This document shows positions 8,890-16,816 of a DNA stretch of 64,000 bases, in pieces (position 1 is the first letter of the stretch; every line of letters starts with the position of its first letter). The notes under the pieces are model-generated. The model was not told the DNA's origin. It ran no database searches and worked only from the letters and a program-made list of their open reading frames with translations. Location: NCBI RefSeq assembly GCF_003368535.1, contig NZ_QSLN01000007.1:16012-80011 (forward strand). Reading direction: 5' to 3'. This DNA comes from Ammonifex thiophilus (GTDB lineage Bacteria > Bacillota > Desulfotomaculia > Desulfotomaculales > Ammonificaceae). The translations under genes and the position numbers were made by a program.

Positions 8890-9726
8890 GTGGCCGTTTT
8901 GCTTTCGGGTAAAGAGTTGGCGGCGCAGATCAAAGAAGAAGTGCGGGAAGAAGTGGATCGGTGGAAGGCCAGAGGGGTAACCCCCAAGCTGGTGGCAGTC
9001 CTGGTAGGAGATGACCCCGCGGCGGTGGTTTATGCCCAAGCCAAGGAAAAGGCGCTAAAAAGTGTAGGCATGGCCTATGAACTGGTGAAGTTCGGCGCCA
9101 CGGCTGCACAAGAGGAGGTGGAGGCCAAGCTCAAGGAACTTAGCGCCTCCCCCGAAGTGCACGGAATTATCCTGGAATTTCCCCTCCCTCCGCACTTAAA
9201 CAAGGATCGCCTTCTTTCTGCCCTTTCCCCTTTGAAGGATGTGGACGGGCTTACCTACGAAAACCGAGGGCGTTTGTTTTCCGGTGAGGAAGGCCTTTTC
9301 CCAGCTACGCCACAAAGTTGTCTTATTATCTTAGAACGCCACGGGATCGAGTTGGCGGGTAAGCACGTAGTGGTGGTGGGCCGGGGGGAGACGGTGGGCC
9401 GGCCTCTCCTTCCCCTTCTGCTTCGGAAAGATGCTACGGTTACTGTGTGCCACAGCCGGACGGCGGACCTTGGCTACCATACCCGGCAAGCCGAGATCCT
9501 CATCGTGGCCGCCGGCCGTCCCGGCTTGATCACCGGAAATATGGTGAAGCCGGGGGCGGTGGTGGTGGATGCCGGTATAAACCAGACCGAGCAGGGCATA
9601 TGTGGGGATGTGGACTTTCCCTCGGTGGAACCAGTAGCCGGTTATCTAACCCCTGTGCCCGGTGGAGTAGGAAGCCTCACCACGGTCATGTTGATGAAGA
9701 ATTTGCTCAAGGCCATGTCCCTGTAG
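8890..9726 (+). CDS. folD: FolD-type methylenetetrahydrofolate dehydrogenase, divergent active site
   Basis: 278 residues. The FolD fold is clear: YAQAK (Tyr48, Lys52), KDVDG (Asp119), the NADP loop GRGETVGRP, CHSRT, and TPVPGGVGSLT at the end. Two normally fixed sites differ. The VQLPLP motif reads LEFPLP, so the Gln needed for cyclohydrolase chemistry in the human enzyme is Glu96, and PCTPxG reads PATPQS. Dehydrogenase activity is likely; cyclohydrolase may be weakened, and a separate cyclohydrolase-family gene follows. The pair serves one-carbon metabolism, probably the methyl branch of the Wood-Ljungdahl pathway. GTG start with GAGGGA ribosome site. Confidence 0.88.
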   Translation: MAVLLSGKELAAQIKEEVREEVDRWKARGVTPKLVAVLVGDDPAAVVYAQAKEKALKSVGMAYELVKFGATAAQEEVEAKLKELSASPEVHGIILEFPLPPHLNKDRLLSALSPLKDVDGLTYENRGRLFSGEEGLFPATPQSCLIILERHGIELAGKHVVVVGRGETVGRPLLPLLLRKDATVTVCHSRTADLGYHTRQAEILIVAAGRPGLITGNMVKPGAVVVDAGINQTEQGICGDVDFPSVEPVAGYLTPVPGGVGSLTTVMLMKNLLKAMSL

Positions 9727-9751
9727 GGATGCTAGTAGGAGGTAGATCTCA

Positions 9752-10384
9752 GTGGGGGTTTTTGGCTGGAGCTTGGGACAATTTCTTAAAGAGGCAGCTT
9801 CCTCTAGCCCCACGCCGGGAGGGGGAAGCGTGGCGGCCTTAACCGGGGCTCTGGCCGCTTCCATGGCGGCCATGGTGGCCAATCTCACCCTGGGTAAGGA
9901 GAAATTTCGGGAAGTGGCCCCGGATATGGAAAGGGTGCGCCGCGAGGCCGAAGAAACTCTAGAGGCCATGGAGAAGCTCATGGAGGCGGACATGGAAGCT
10001 TTTAACACCTATATGCAAGCCTTGCGGCTTCCCAAGAGTACGCCAGAGGAGAAAAGCTTTAGGCAGCAGAAGATGCAAGAAGCCTTGCGCCGGGCCACGG
10101 AAGTGCCTCTGGAGATAGCCGAGCGTTGTTTTAAGGTGCTGGAGCTGGCCCTGGAGGTGGCCCGCAAGGGGAACGAAATGGCGGTAAGCGACGCGGGGGT
10201 TGCTGGACATCTGGCCTGGGCCGCGCTGCAGGCGGCACTTTTGAACGTGGACATAAACCTGCCCTACCTCAGGGACGAGGAGCTGGCGGCACAGTTCCGG
10301 GCCCAGAAGGAGGATCTTTTAGAGAAAGGGAGGAAGGTCTGGGAACGGGTGTTCACCGCCGTCCAAGAAAAAATGATAAAATAA
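9752..10384 (+). CDS. fchA: Cyclodeaminase/cyclohydrolase family protein (FchA-like)
   Basis: 210 residues, all-helical FTCD-C domain. Signature PTPGGGSVAALTGALAASM near the N-terminus, then NLTLGKEKF and a long helical region, matching methenyl-THF cyclohydrolase FchA of acetogens and the cyclodeaminase half of FTCD. It likely converts methenyl-THF to formyl-THF beside FolD; cyclodeamination cannot be excluded. GTG start with AGGAGG ten bases upstream, 25 bases after folD. Confidence 0.85.
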   Translation: MGVFGWSLGQFLKEAASSSPTPGGGSVAALTGALAASMAAMVANLTLGKEKFREVAPDMERVRREAEETLEAMEKLMEADMEAFNTYMQALRLPKSTPEEKSFRQQKMQEALRRATEVPLEIAERCFKVLELALEVARKGNEMAVSDAGVAGHLAWAALQAALLNVDINLPYLRDEELAAQFRAQKEDLLEKGRKVWERVFTAVQEKMIK

Positions 10385-10389
10385 AAACT

Positions 10390-10560
10390 ATGAAGCGGAT
10401 AAGATGTGTCCTTAGTTGGCGGGAACGTAAGCGCAAGATTATCCTGGGGCTCGTGCTTCTGAGCTTGTCATCGCTTGCCTTTTGGGGGCCCAAGACGCCC
10501 TGGGCTTTACTGGGGCTAGTGGGCCTTTTGCCTTTAATCTCAGGGATCACCGGCTACTGA
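10390..10560 (+). CDS. Small DUF2892-like membrane protein
   Basis: 56 residues: a basic start (RERKRK), then two hydrophobic segments split by FWGPKTPW, ending LLGLVGLLPLISGITGY. That ending resembles the DUF2892/YgaP transmembrane pair. ATG at 10390, only 5 bases after fchA. No clear ribosome site, so it may depend on coupling. Function unknown. Confidence 0.5.
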   Translation: MKRIRCVLSWRERKRKIILGLVLLSLSSLAFWGPKTPWALLGLVGLLPLISGITGY

Positions 10561-10605
10561 CCGGGAAAGTCCTGAAATTCTGTGCCCGGGAGGCACGAAA
10601 GGTAA

Positions 10606-11853
10606 GTGCAGCGACTTTCGGAAGCTCAGCGGGTAGCCTCTCTCTCGGTGCTGCTTAACCTGGCAGTAACGGCGGCCAAAGGTATCCTGGCTTTCCTCAC
10701 AGGAAGCACCGCGTTATGGGCGGAAACTCTGCACAGCCTTTCCGACCTGGCGGCCAGCTCGGCTACCTGGGTGGGGATCCGCCTGGCGCGGCTTAAAAGT
10801 CGGGCCTTCCCCTGGGGGCTTTACAAGGTAGAGAACCTGGTCTCGTTGCTGATTGCCGGGGTGGTTTTCTTTGCCGGCTACGAGATTTTCCGCGAAGGGG
10901 TGCTGGGGCAGCGGCAGGTAGAACTCACCAACCTTTCGGTGGCCGTCCCGGGGCTGGCAGCAATCATCGTCGCCGTTTTTCTTTTTTCCTGGTATGAGAA
11001 GCGCAAAGGGGAGGAGTACAATTCCCCGGCTCTTAAAGCTGACGCCTTGCACCTGCGGGCCGATTCGGTTTCGGCCCTGGTGGTGCTGGTAAGCCTGGTG
11101 GGGGCCTGGCTGGGGTATCCTTTTCTCGAGAAGATAGCCACGGTGGTGGTCATCCTTTTTCTGGCCCGGGCCGGGGGAGAGATAATGGTAGATGCGCTCC
11201 GGGGCCTACTTGATGCTTCGGTGGACTACGCCACCTTAGACAAGATAAGGGAGACCATAGCCCGCGATCCGCGGGTTACCGGAATCAAGCGCATTATGGC
11301 CCGCAATTCCGGCAGCGTGATCTTCGTGGTGGCCGAAATAACCCTGCGCTCTCACAGCCTCAAGGAGGCCCATGCTATATCCGAGGAGATAGAGGAGGCA
11401 GTGAAAGAGGCGGTCCCCGGTATAGAGCGGGTGACCATCCACTACGAGCCGGAGGAGAAAGACTATCTGACGGTGGCTGTACCTCTGGCCGGCCTGCGGG
11501 GGGAAATTTCGGAACACTTCGGCAGCGCCCCTTACCTGGCCCTGCTCAAGGTGGACCGCCAAACATGGGAGGTAAAGGAGCAAATCACCCTTCCTAACCC
11601 CTTTCTGCGGGAGGAGAAAGGGAAGGGGATGAAGCTGGCTCATTTCCTGGTGGAGAGAGGGGTGGATTTGGTCCTCACCCAGGAGTCGCTGGAGGAAAAG
11701 GGGCCCGCTTACCTCTTTGAAGCCGCCGACGTTTCCTACCGCACCATCGCCCACCGGGACCTGGCGGCGGTTATAGAAGACTTGGGTGAGCTCATAGCGA
11801 GGAGGGAGGAGCGGACTGAGGTTCGAGGTACTGGCCCAGGAAGGAAAGGCTAG
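10606..11853 (+). CDS. Cation diffusion facilitator transporter with C-terminal NifX-like domain
   Basis: 415 residues in two parts. Residues 1 to about 285 form a CDF metal exporter: six hydrophobic helices, HxxxD sites in TM2 (TLHSLSD) and TM5 (LHLRAD), and the cytoplasmic ferredoxin-like domain ending ERVTIHYEPEEKD. Residues about 288-400 match the dinitrogenase Fe-Mo cofactor (NifX/NafY) fold, with GEISEHFGSAPYLAL and LVERGVDLVLTQ. The tail may bind a metal cluster or sense metal; the exported ion is not evident. GTG start at 10606. Its 3' end overlaps the proposed tgt start by 38 bases. Confidence 0.88.
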   Translation: MQRLSEAQRVASLSVLLNLAVTAAKGILAFLTGSTALWAETLHSLSDLAASSATWVGIRLARLKSRAFPWGLYKVENLVSLLIAGVVFFAGYEIFREGVLGQRQVELTNLSVAVPGLAAIIVAVFLFSWYEKRKGEEYNSPALKADALHLRADSVSALVVLVSLVGAWLGYPFLEKIATVVVILFLARAGGEIMVDALRGLLDASVDYATLDKIRETIARDPRVTGIKRIMARNSGSVIFVVAEITLRSHSLKEAHAISEEIEEAVKEAVPGIERVTIHYEPEEKDYLTVAVPLAGLRGEISEHFGSAPYLALLKVDRQTWEVKEQITLPNPFLREEKGKGMKLAHFLVERGVDLVLTQESLEEKGPAYLFEAADVSYRTIAHRDLAAVIEDLGELIARREERTEVRGTGPGRKG

Positions 11854-12913
11854 GTGGGGTAGGCTTTTCACCCCGCACGGCGTGGTAGACACGCCTGTTT
11901 TTATGCCCGTGGGAACTCAGGCCACGGTCAAGGGGTTAACACCGGAGGAGTTGGGAGCTCTCGGAACCCAGATACTCCTCTGTAACACCTACCATCTTTA
12001 CCTGCGCCCCGGTGTTTCCATCGTGGAAGAAGCGGGGGGGCTGCACCGTTTCATGCGCTGGTTCGGTCCCATCTTGACCGACAGCGGAGGCTTTCAAGTG
12101 CTGAGCCTGGCCCCTTTACGCAAAGTCACCGACGAAGGGGTTATCTTCCGGTCTCATTTGGACGGCAGCGAGCACCTCTTTACCCCTGAGAAGGTGGTGG
12201 ATTTGCAGGAGAGGCTAGGCCCGGACATAGCCATGGTGCTCGACGAGTGTCCACCCTACCCCGCTTCCCGGGAAGAGATCGAGAGGGCGGTAAAGCGGAC
12301 CTCCGCCTGGGCGGAGCGCTCGCTAAAGGTTTGGCGGCGGAAGGAGGTGACCTTTTTCGGAATCGTTCAGGGTGGGGTTTACCGTGACTTGCGGGAGAGA
12401 AGCGTTAAGGAGTTAGTGGCCCTGGATTTTCCCGGCTACGCCATAGGAGGGCTTAGCGTGGGAGAGCCCAAGGAACTCACCTACGCGGTGCTGGACTGGG
12501 TGGTTCCCTTGCTTCCCCCGGACAAGCCTCGCTACCTCATGGGCGTGGGAACGCCGGAAGACATTTTGGAAGGGGTGGCTCGGGGGGTGGATATGTTCGA
12601 CTGCGTGCTCCCTACCCGGCTGGGGCGCCACGCCACCGTCTTTACCCGCCGGGGGAGGATAAATATCCGCCGCGCGGCTTATGCCCGCGACTTCGGCCCC
12701 TTGGAGGAGGGGTGCCAGTGCTACACTTGTCGGCACTACACTAGAGCTTACCTCCACCACCTCTTCCGGGCGGAGGAAATGCTGGGACCAAGGCTCTTGA
12801 CTCTGCATAACCTGCACTTCCTTTTCAGGCTCATGGAAAGAATCAGAGAGGCCATCGCTTCCGGGACCTTCGCCCACCTTTACGAGACCTGGTTGCGAGG
12901 TGGGGGAGAGTAA
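11816..12913 (+). CDS. tgt: tRNA-guanine transglycosylase (apparent CTG start)
   Basis: About 365 residues. Tgt exchanges guanine 34 for a queuine precursor in tRNAs with GUN anticodons. Seen: VDTPVFMPVGTQATVKG, DSGGFQVLSL (substrate Asp), FGIVQGGVY, the nucleophile Asp in GVDMFDCVLPTRLGR, and zinc ligands CQCYTC plus His. The first standard start is GTG 11882, which would cut off the conserved N-terminal strand FEVLAQEGKARWGRLFTPHG. That strand is in frame from CTG 11816, 5 bases after GGGAGGA (11804-11810); a TAG at 11795 closes the frame upstream. Confidence 0.93.
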   Translation: MRFEVLAQEGKARWGRLFTPHGVVDTPVFMPVGTQATVKGLTPEELGALGTQILLCNTYHLYLRPGVSIVEEAGGLHRFMRWFGPILTDSGGFQVLSLAPLRKVTDEGVIFRSHLDGSEHLFTPEKVVDLQERLGPDIAMVLDECPPYPASREEIERAVKRTSAWAERSLKVWRRKEVTFFGIVQGGVYRDLRERSVKELVALDFPGYAIGGLSVGEPKELTYAVLDWVVPLLPPDKPRYLMGVGTPEDILEGVARGVDMFDCVLPTRLGRHATVFTRRGRINIRRAAYARDFGPLEEGCQCYTCRHYTRAYLHHLFRAEEMLGPRLLTLHNLHFLFRLMERIREAIASGTFAHLYETWLRGGGE

Positions 12914-13038
12914 GATTTTTATAAAACCGCCGCGGGAAGACCCGTCTCCATAAAGGCGGACGGATCGATCACGGCGGCCAGGTTTTTGTGCTACAATCAA
13001 CTCAAGCGCCGCATTCCGGAAGAAAGGAGGTGAAGTGC

Positions 13039-14352
13039 GTGGCCTGGAGCGATAAGTCACACCCCCACCGTCTCCTTCTGACCAAACAGTTCCCGCTGGG
13101 GTTGGAAGCACTGCCGGTCTTCCAACCCGTCATGCTGGCGGCAAACCGCATCTGGAACTCCTGCGTCTGGCACAGTCGCGAGACCTTCAGGCAGGAAAAC
13201 CGCTGGCCGACAGAAGCGGAACTCAAGGCGAAGTTCAAAGCTTTTGCCGCGTGGAAGGAACTCCATTCCCAGTCGGCCCAGGCGGTGGCGGAGGAGTACT
13301 TCGAAGCCGTGTCTGCCTACCGCAAGCACAGGGAAAACGGCCACCTGGAAATGAGCCCGCCGGGCTTCAAGCCGAAGAACCACCTCCGCACCGTCACCTG
13401 GAAGAGGCAGGGCTTCGATGTTGAGGACGACACCCTCGTGTTGAAGCTCTCCCGGAAGAAGGAACCCATCAAGGTTGCGCTGCCCGGAGGCTGGAACGTG
13501 GTCACCCTGCCGGACGGCACAGAGGTGAAGGGCGTCCCGGTCGAGGTCAAGGTGAAGGCGGTCGTCCGCCGCCGCAAAGTGGAAAACCTGGTACTCCACG
13601 TGACCCTCGACCTGGGAGTGGTGTCTGTAAACCAGACGGGTGCCGTCTCGGCCTACGACTACAACTCCGCCATGTTCGCCCGCGCTGTATCCAGTGGCCG
13701 ACTCGACCTGTTTGTGTGCCGGGAGCTCCTCTCCCTGGTGCAGTACAGGAACAAAACTATAGCAGAGTTTCAGGAAAAGGTGAGCCGCCTGAAAGAAGGC
13801 TCCCGCAGGTGGAGGAGGTGCCTTTCCGCGAAGGTGCGTGTGCTAAAGAGACTCGACCATCGCATAAGGCAGATGGAGCACTCCCTGACGAAACTCTTTG
13901 CGGAGCTGGACGGAGCAGAAGGAGTGGCCTTTGCGGTGGTGGGAGATTTAACTGACCTGCGCCGCTTCGCCCGCACCTGGATGAAGGGTAAAAAGGCTAC
14001 CCAGAAGATCAACCAGATGGCCTACGACCGGCTCCGGCAGGAGCAGCGCTACAAAAACCTGATGTGGGGTATTGAGACCGACGCCTGGACGGAAAGAAAC
14101 ACGTCTTCCACGTGCTGTCTCTGTGGTACCCGCGACCCTGCCTGGCGGAGGCACCGCGGTCTGTGGGTGTGCGGGAGGTGCGGGCTGGTCCTGCAGGCCG
14201 ACCTCAACGGCGCGGTCAACCTCTTAAAGCAGTATCTTTTCGGCAGCTGCACCGGCCGAGTCGAGCTGCCCTTTGCCCCCAGGGGAGTACGGGTCTGGCG
14301 CTGGGACGGGAGGCACAACAGGTTCGTGCAAGTATCGTCAAGGGCCGCGTGA
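13039..14352 (+). CDS. tnpB: TnpB RNA-guided endonuclease (IS605 OrfB)
   Basis: 437 residues, GTG at 13039, 8 bases after AAAGGAGG. Order: helical N-terminal region, RuvC-I TLDLGV (Asp191), bridge-helix region GSRRWRR, RuvC-II, zinc ribbon CCLCG...CGRCG, RuvC-III ADLNGAVNLL (Asp388). The usual RuvC-II Glu (VVEDL) is Gly302 in VVGDLTDL. An alternative Glu352 lies in WTERNTSSTC, where TnpB and Fanzor proteins with a rearranged site carry it, so the nuclease may be active. TnpB cuts the empty donor site guided by a right-end RNA. Confidence 0.85.
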   Translation: MAWSDKSHPHRLLLTKQFPLGLEALPVFQPVMLAANRIWNSCVWHSRETFRQENRWPTEAELKAKFKAFAAWKELHSQSAQAVAEEYFEAVSAYRKHRENGHLEMSPPGFKPKNHLRTVTWKRQGFDVEDDTLVLKLSRKKEPIKVALPGGWNVVTLPDGTEVKGVPVEVKVKAVVRRRKVENLVLHVTLDLGVVSVNQTGAVSAYDYNSAMFARAVSSGRLDLFVCRELLSLVQYRNKTIAEFQEKVSRLKEGSRRWRRCLSAKVRVLKRLDHRIRQMEHSLTKLFAELDGAEGVAFAVVGDLTDLRRFARTWMKGKKATQKINQMAYDRLRQEQRYKNLMWGIETDAWTERNTSSTCCLCGTRDPAWRRHRGLWVCGRCGLVLQADLNGAVNLLKQYLFGSCTGRVELPFAPRGVRVWRWDGRHNRFVQVSSRAA

Positions 14353-14475
14353 GCGGCACCTGACGTAGTCGGGACGGCGGTGACGGTCCCCTCCGGGAGA
14401 CCCTCCGGCAACGGGTCGAAAAGGGGTCGCTCGCACCGGTGTAGCCCGGCAGGCGTATGCACCTGCCGCTGGAAG
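14328..14475 (+). ncRNA. Putative omega (guide-scaffold) RNA at the element's right end
   Basis: Overlaps the last codons of tnpB and runs to the terminal hairpin. It is rich in inverted segments (GCCGCGTGAGCGGC, GGGACGGCGGTGACGGTCCC, CCGGTGTAGCCCGG), and most are kept in the second copy at 59969-60080. TnpB omega RNAs come from exactly this position. Boundaries are approximate. Confidence 0.6.
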
Positions 14476-14497
14476 CCCTACCCCTTAAGGGGTAGGG
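14476..14497. repeat. Perfect 22-bp palindrome at the IS right end
   Basis: Half-site CCCTACCCCTT followed directly by its exact complement. It fits the subterminal hairpin recognised by Y1 transposases of IS200/IS605 elements and is followed by a TCAC-type end. The copy near 60 kb lacks it. Confidence 0.7.
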
Positions 14498-14576
14498 AGG
14501 AAGTCACAGCCTGGGACGAAAGGATTTTCTTCGATCGCACCGAAAGATAACCTTGTTAGGAAAGGGGGGGGAGTTC

Positions 14577-14864
14577 ATGCCGTCGCAGCAACTGGTATCC
14601 ATCCTTTGGCTGGTGGCCATCATCGCCCTTTTTTACTTTCTCTTGATTAGGCCACAGCAGGTGCGCCAGCGCAAGCACCAAGAAATGCTCAAGGCGCTAA
14701 AGGTAGACGACCGGGTGGTGACCGTCGGCGGTATCATCGGTACCATTGCCAAAATCAAAGAGGACACTGTGATCCTCCGGGTAGCCGACAACGTCCGCAT
14801 CGAGATCCTGAAACAGGCCATAGCCCAGGTACTAAACCAGGCGGAGGAAGGCGAGCGCAAGTAG
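14577..14864 (+). CDS. yajC: Preprotein translocase subunit YajC
   Basis: 95 residues. One N-terminal membrane helix (about 8-25) is followed by the YajC signature LLIRPQQVRQRKHQEMLKAL and VVTVGGIIGTI. YajC associates with SecDF in the translocase holocomplex. ATG 14577 follows GGGGGGGAG closely. secD and secF follow after one intervening HD-domain gene. The gap from the IS end (14508-14576) holds no recognised feature. Confidence 0.93.
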   Translation: MPSQQLVSILWLVAIIALFYFLLIRPQQVRQRKHQEMLKALKVDDRVVTVGGIIGTIAKIKEDTVILRVADNVRIEILKQAIAQVLNQAEEGERK

Positions 14865-14868
14865 ATTT

Positions 14869-15549
14869 ATGCAGCGCCGGGAAGTAAAAGTAGTAACCCT
14901 TCAGGATGTAAAAAGAAATCCGGTAGTGGAAACTTTTATTCGTAAAGGCAACCAGTTCCTGGGAGAGATGGGTTACACCGAGCACAGCTTCCGCCACGTC
15001 AACTTGGTGGCCACTATTGCTCGCAACATACTGGAGCGGTTGAATTACCCTCCCCGGGAGGCGGAGCTGGCTGCCATAGCGGGGTACTTGCACGACATAG
15101 GGAACGTAGTCAGCCGCAACGACCATGGCATTTCCGGTGCCCTCATCGCTTACCGGATCCTGAGCGATATGGGCATGCCGCCGGAGGAGTTGGCCATTGT
15201 CATCTCGGCCATAGCCAACCACGAGGAACAATACGGGCAGCCGGTCAACAACGTGGCGGCAGCGCTCATCTTGGCCGATAAGTCAGATGTGCACCGCTCC
15301 CGGGTACGCAACCCTGACCCGGCTACCTTCGATATCCATGACCGGGTAAATTACGCCGTGGAACACTCTTTTCTCTGGGTTAACGAAGAAAAGCGCACCA
15401 TCACCTTGGAGCTCACCATCGACATCCAGATATGCCCGGTGATGGAGTATTTCGAGATTTTCCTTTCCCGGATGGCTTTGTGCCGCCGGGCGGCTAAGTT
15501 TTTGAAGGCCGATTTTGAACTCATGATCAACGGGGCGAAGCTACTCTAA
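14869..15549 (+). CDS. HD-domain phosphohydrolase
   Basis: 226 residues. HD metal-site pattern: His in HSFRHVNLVA, HD in YLHDIGN, His in NDHGISG, and NHEEQYG with a later Asp in LADKSDVHR. These cytosolic enzymes hydrolyse phosphate esters, often of nucleotides; the substrate is unknown. Start 14869, 4 bases after yajC and before secD, so it is co-transcribed with the Sec genes. Confidence 0.82.
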   Translation: MQRREVKVVTLQDVKRNPVVETFIRKGNQFLGEMGYTEHSFRHVNLVATIARNILERLNYPPREAELAAIAGYLHDIGNVVSRNDHGISGALIAYRILSDMGMPPEELAIVISAIANHEEQYGQPVNNVAAALILADKSDVHRSRVRNPDPATFDIHDRVNYAVEHSFLWVNEEKRTITLELTIDIQICPVMEYFEIFLSRMALCRRAAKFLKADFELMINGAKLL

Positions 15550-15563
15550 GAGGGGGAAAGAAA

Positions 15564-16799
15564 GTGCGCTGGGACAAAATACTCACCTTACTGGCAGTGG
15601 TTACCGTCGTAGGGGTAGCCATGTGGTTTGCCTTCCTACCCCCGGTGAAAGACCTTCCCTGGTTTCCCATAACCAAGCATGTGCGCTTGGGACTCGACCT
15701 TCAAGGCGGGGTACACGTGGTGCTGCAGGCGGTAGACACCCCGGAGGCTAAGGTCACTCCCCAGGCCATGAAGCAGGTTCTCGCCGTCTTGCAGGAGCGG
15801 GTAAACCGCTTCGGCGTTACCGAGCCCATCATTCAGCAGCAGGGCGCTCGGCGGGTCATCGTGGAACTTCCAGGGGTGAAGAACCCCGATGAGGTGATAA
15901 ACACCCTCATCCGCCCTGCTTTCTTGGAATTTAAGACCGAAAGTGGACAGGTGATCGTCACCGGCCGGGATCTGAAAGAGGCGCGTGAGGCCATTGATCC
16001 CACAACTAACAAGCCGGTGGTGCATCTCACCTTCAACGCCGAGGGGGCCAAGAAATTTGAGGCGGCCACCCGGGAGAACCTGGGGAGGCACATAGGGATC
16101 TACCTTGACGGCAAGCTCATACAGAACCCGGTCGTCGAGGCGGTCATAACGGATGGTAAGGCGGAGATCACCGGCTATCAGTCTCTAGAAGAGGCCCACC
16201 GCATAGCGGTGCTCCTGCAGTCGGGTGCTTTGCCGGTGAAGCTGGAGATACTGGAAAAACGCACGGTGGGGCCTACTCTGGGGGCGGATTCGCTGCATAA
16301 GTCCCTTTACGCCGGGGCCATCGGTGTGGCTGCCATCCTCATCTTCATGCTCCTTTATTACCGGGTACCGGGACTTATAGCTGACTTCTGCCTGGGTATT
16401 TACGCCCTGCTGGTGCTCCTGGTCTTCGTTGCCCTCAAAGCCACCATGACTCTCCCCGGTATTGCCGGGTATCTCTTGAGCTTCGGTGTAGCGGTAGACG
16501 CTAACATCTTGATATCGGAGCGCATAAAGGAGGAGCTGCGTAGCGGCAAAAGTCTACGGACTGCCGTTGACCACGGATTCAGGTACGCTTTCCGAGCTAT
16601 TTTTGACGCCAACGTTACCACCGTTCTAGGAGCTCTGGTCCTCTATTACTTTGGCACCGGTCCCATCCGCGGTTTTGCCCTGACTTTGGCGGTGGGTGTT
16701 ATCGCTAGCTTCCTGACGGCAGTTACCATGACGCGCTGGCTCCTGCGGCTCGTTCTCGATACAGGGCTCATCAAAAACCCCAAGCTTTACGGAGCTTAA
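15564..16799 (+). CDS. secD: Protein translocase subunit SecD
   Basis: 411 residues, compact Bacillota-type SecD. TM1, then RLGLDLQGGVHVVLQAV, the large extracytoplasmic P1 domain (about 40-235), and five C-terminal helices with the family motif GVAVDANILISERIKEEL. With SecF it uses the proton gradient to help pull exported proteins across the membrane. GTG start with AGAGGGGGAAAG. secF follows after 17 bases. Confidence 0.95.
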   Translation: MRWDKILTLLAVVTVVGVAMWFAFLPPVKDLPWFPITKHVRLGLDLQGGVHVVLQAVDTPEAKVTPQAMKQVLAVLQERVNRFGVTEPIIQQQGARRVIVELPGVKNPDEVINTLIRPAFLEFKTESGQVIVTGRDLKEAREAIDPTTNKPVVHLTFNAEGAKKFEAATRENLGRHIGIYLDGKLIQNPVVEAVITDGKAEITGYQSLEEAHRIAVLLQSGALPVKLEILEKRTVGPTLGADSLHKSLYAGAIGVAAILIFMLLYYRVPGLIADFCLGIYALLVLLVFVALKATMTLPGIAGYLLSFGVAVDANILISERIKEELRSGKSLRTAVDHGFRYAFRAIFDANVTTVLGALVLYYFGTGPIRGFALTLAVGVIASFLTAVTMTRWLLRLVLDTGLIKNPKLYGA

Positions 16800-16816
16800 A
16801 GGAGGTTTCGACGCCC

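Larger units (their letters stand above)
12914..14507 (+). mobile_element. IS605-family element carrying only tnpB
   Basis: Non-coding left end directly after the tgt stop, tnpB, then a structured right end. Left-end bases 12917-12990 and right-end bases 14328-14396 recur at about 90 percent identity at 59873-60037, which defines the element. The right end has a perfect 22-base palindrome (14476-14497) followed by GAGGAAGTCAC, like the hairpin and cleavage site of IS200/IS605 elements. No tnpA is present, so movement would need a transposase in trans. Exact ends are estimates. Confidence 0.82.

Noticed and set aside
11236..11892. Long minus-strand open frame opposite the CDF transporter and tgt
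   Set aside because: Shadow of GC-rich codon bias; no motif and both plus-strand genes are certain. The same holds for similar frames opposite hemB, hemL, metE and hysA.
13039..14352. Idea that TnpB is nuclease-dead (TldR-like repressor)
   Set aside because: Only the canonical Glu is missing; both Asp residues and an alternative Glu are present, matching lineages with a relocated active-site residue.
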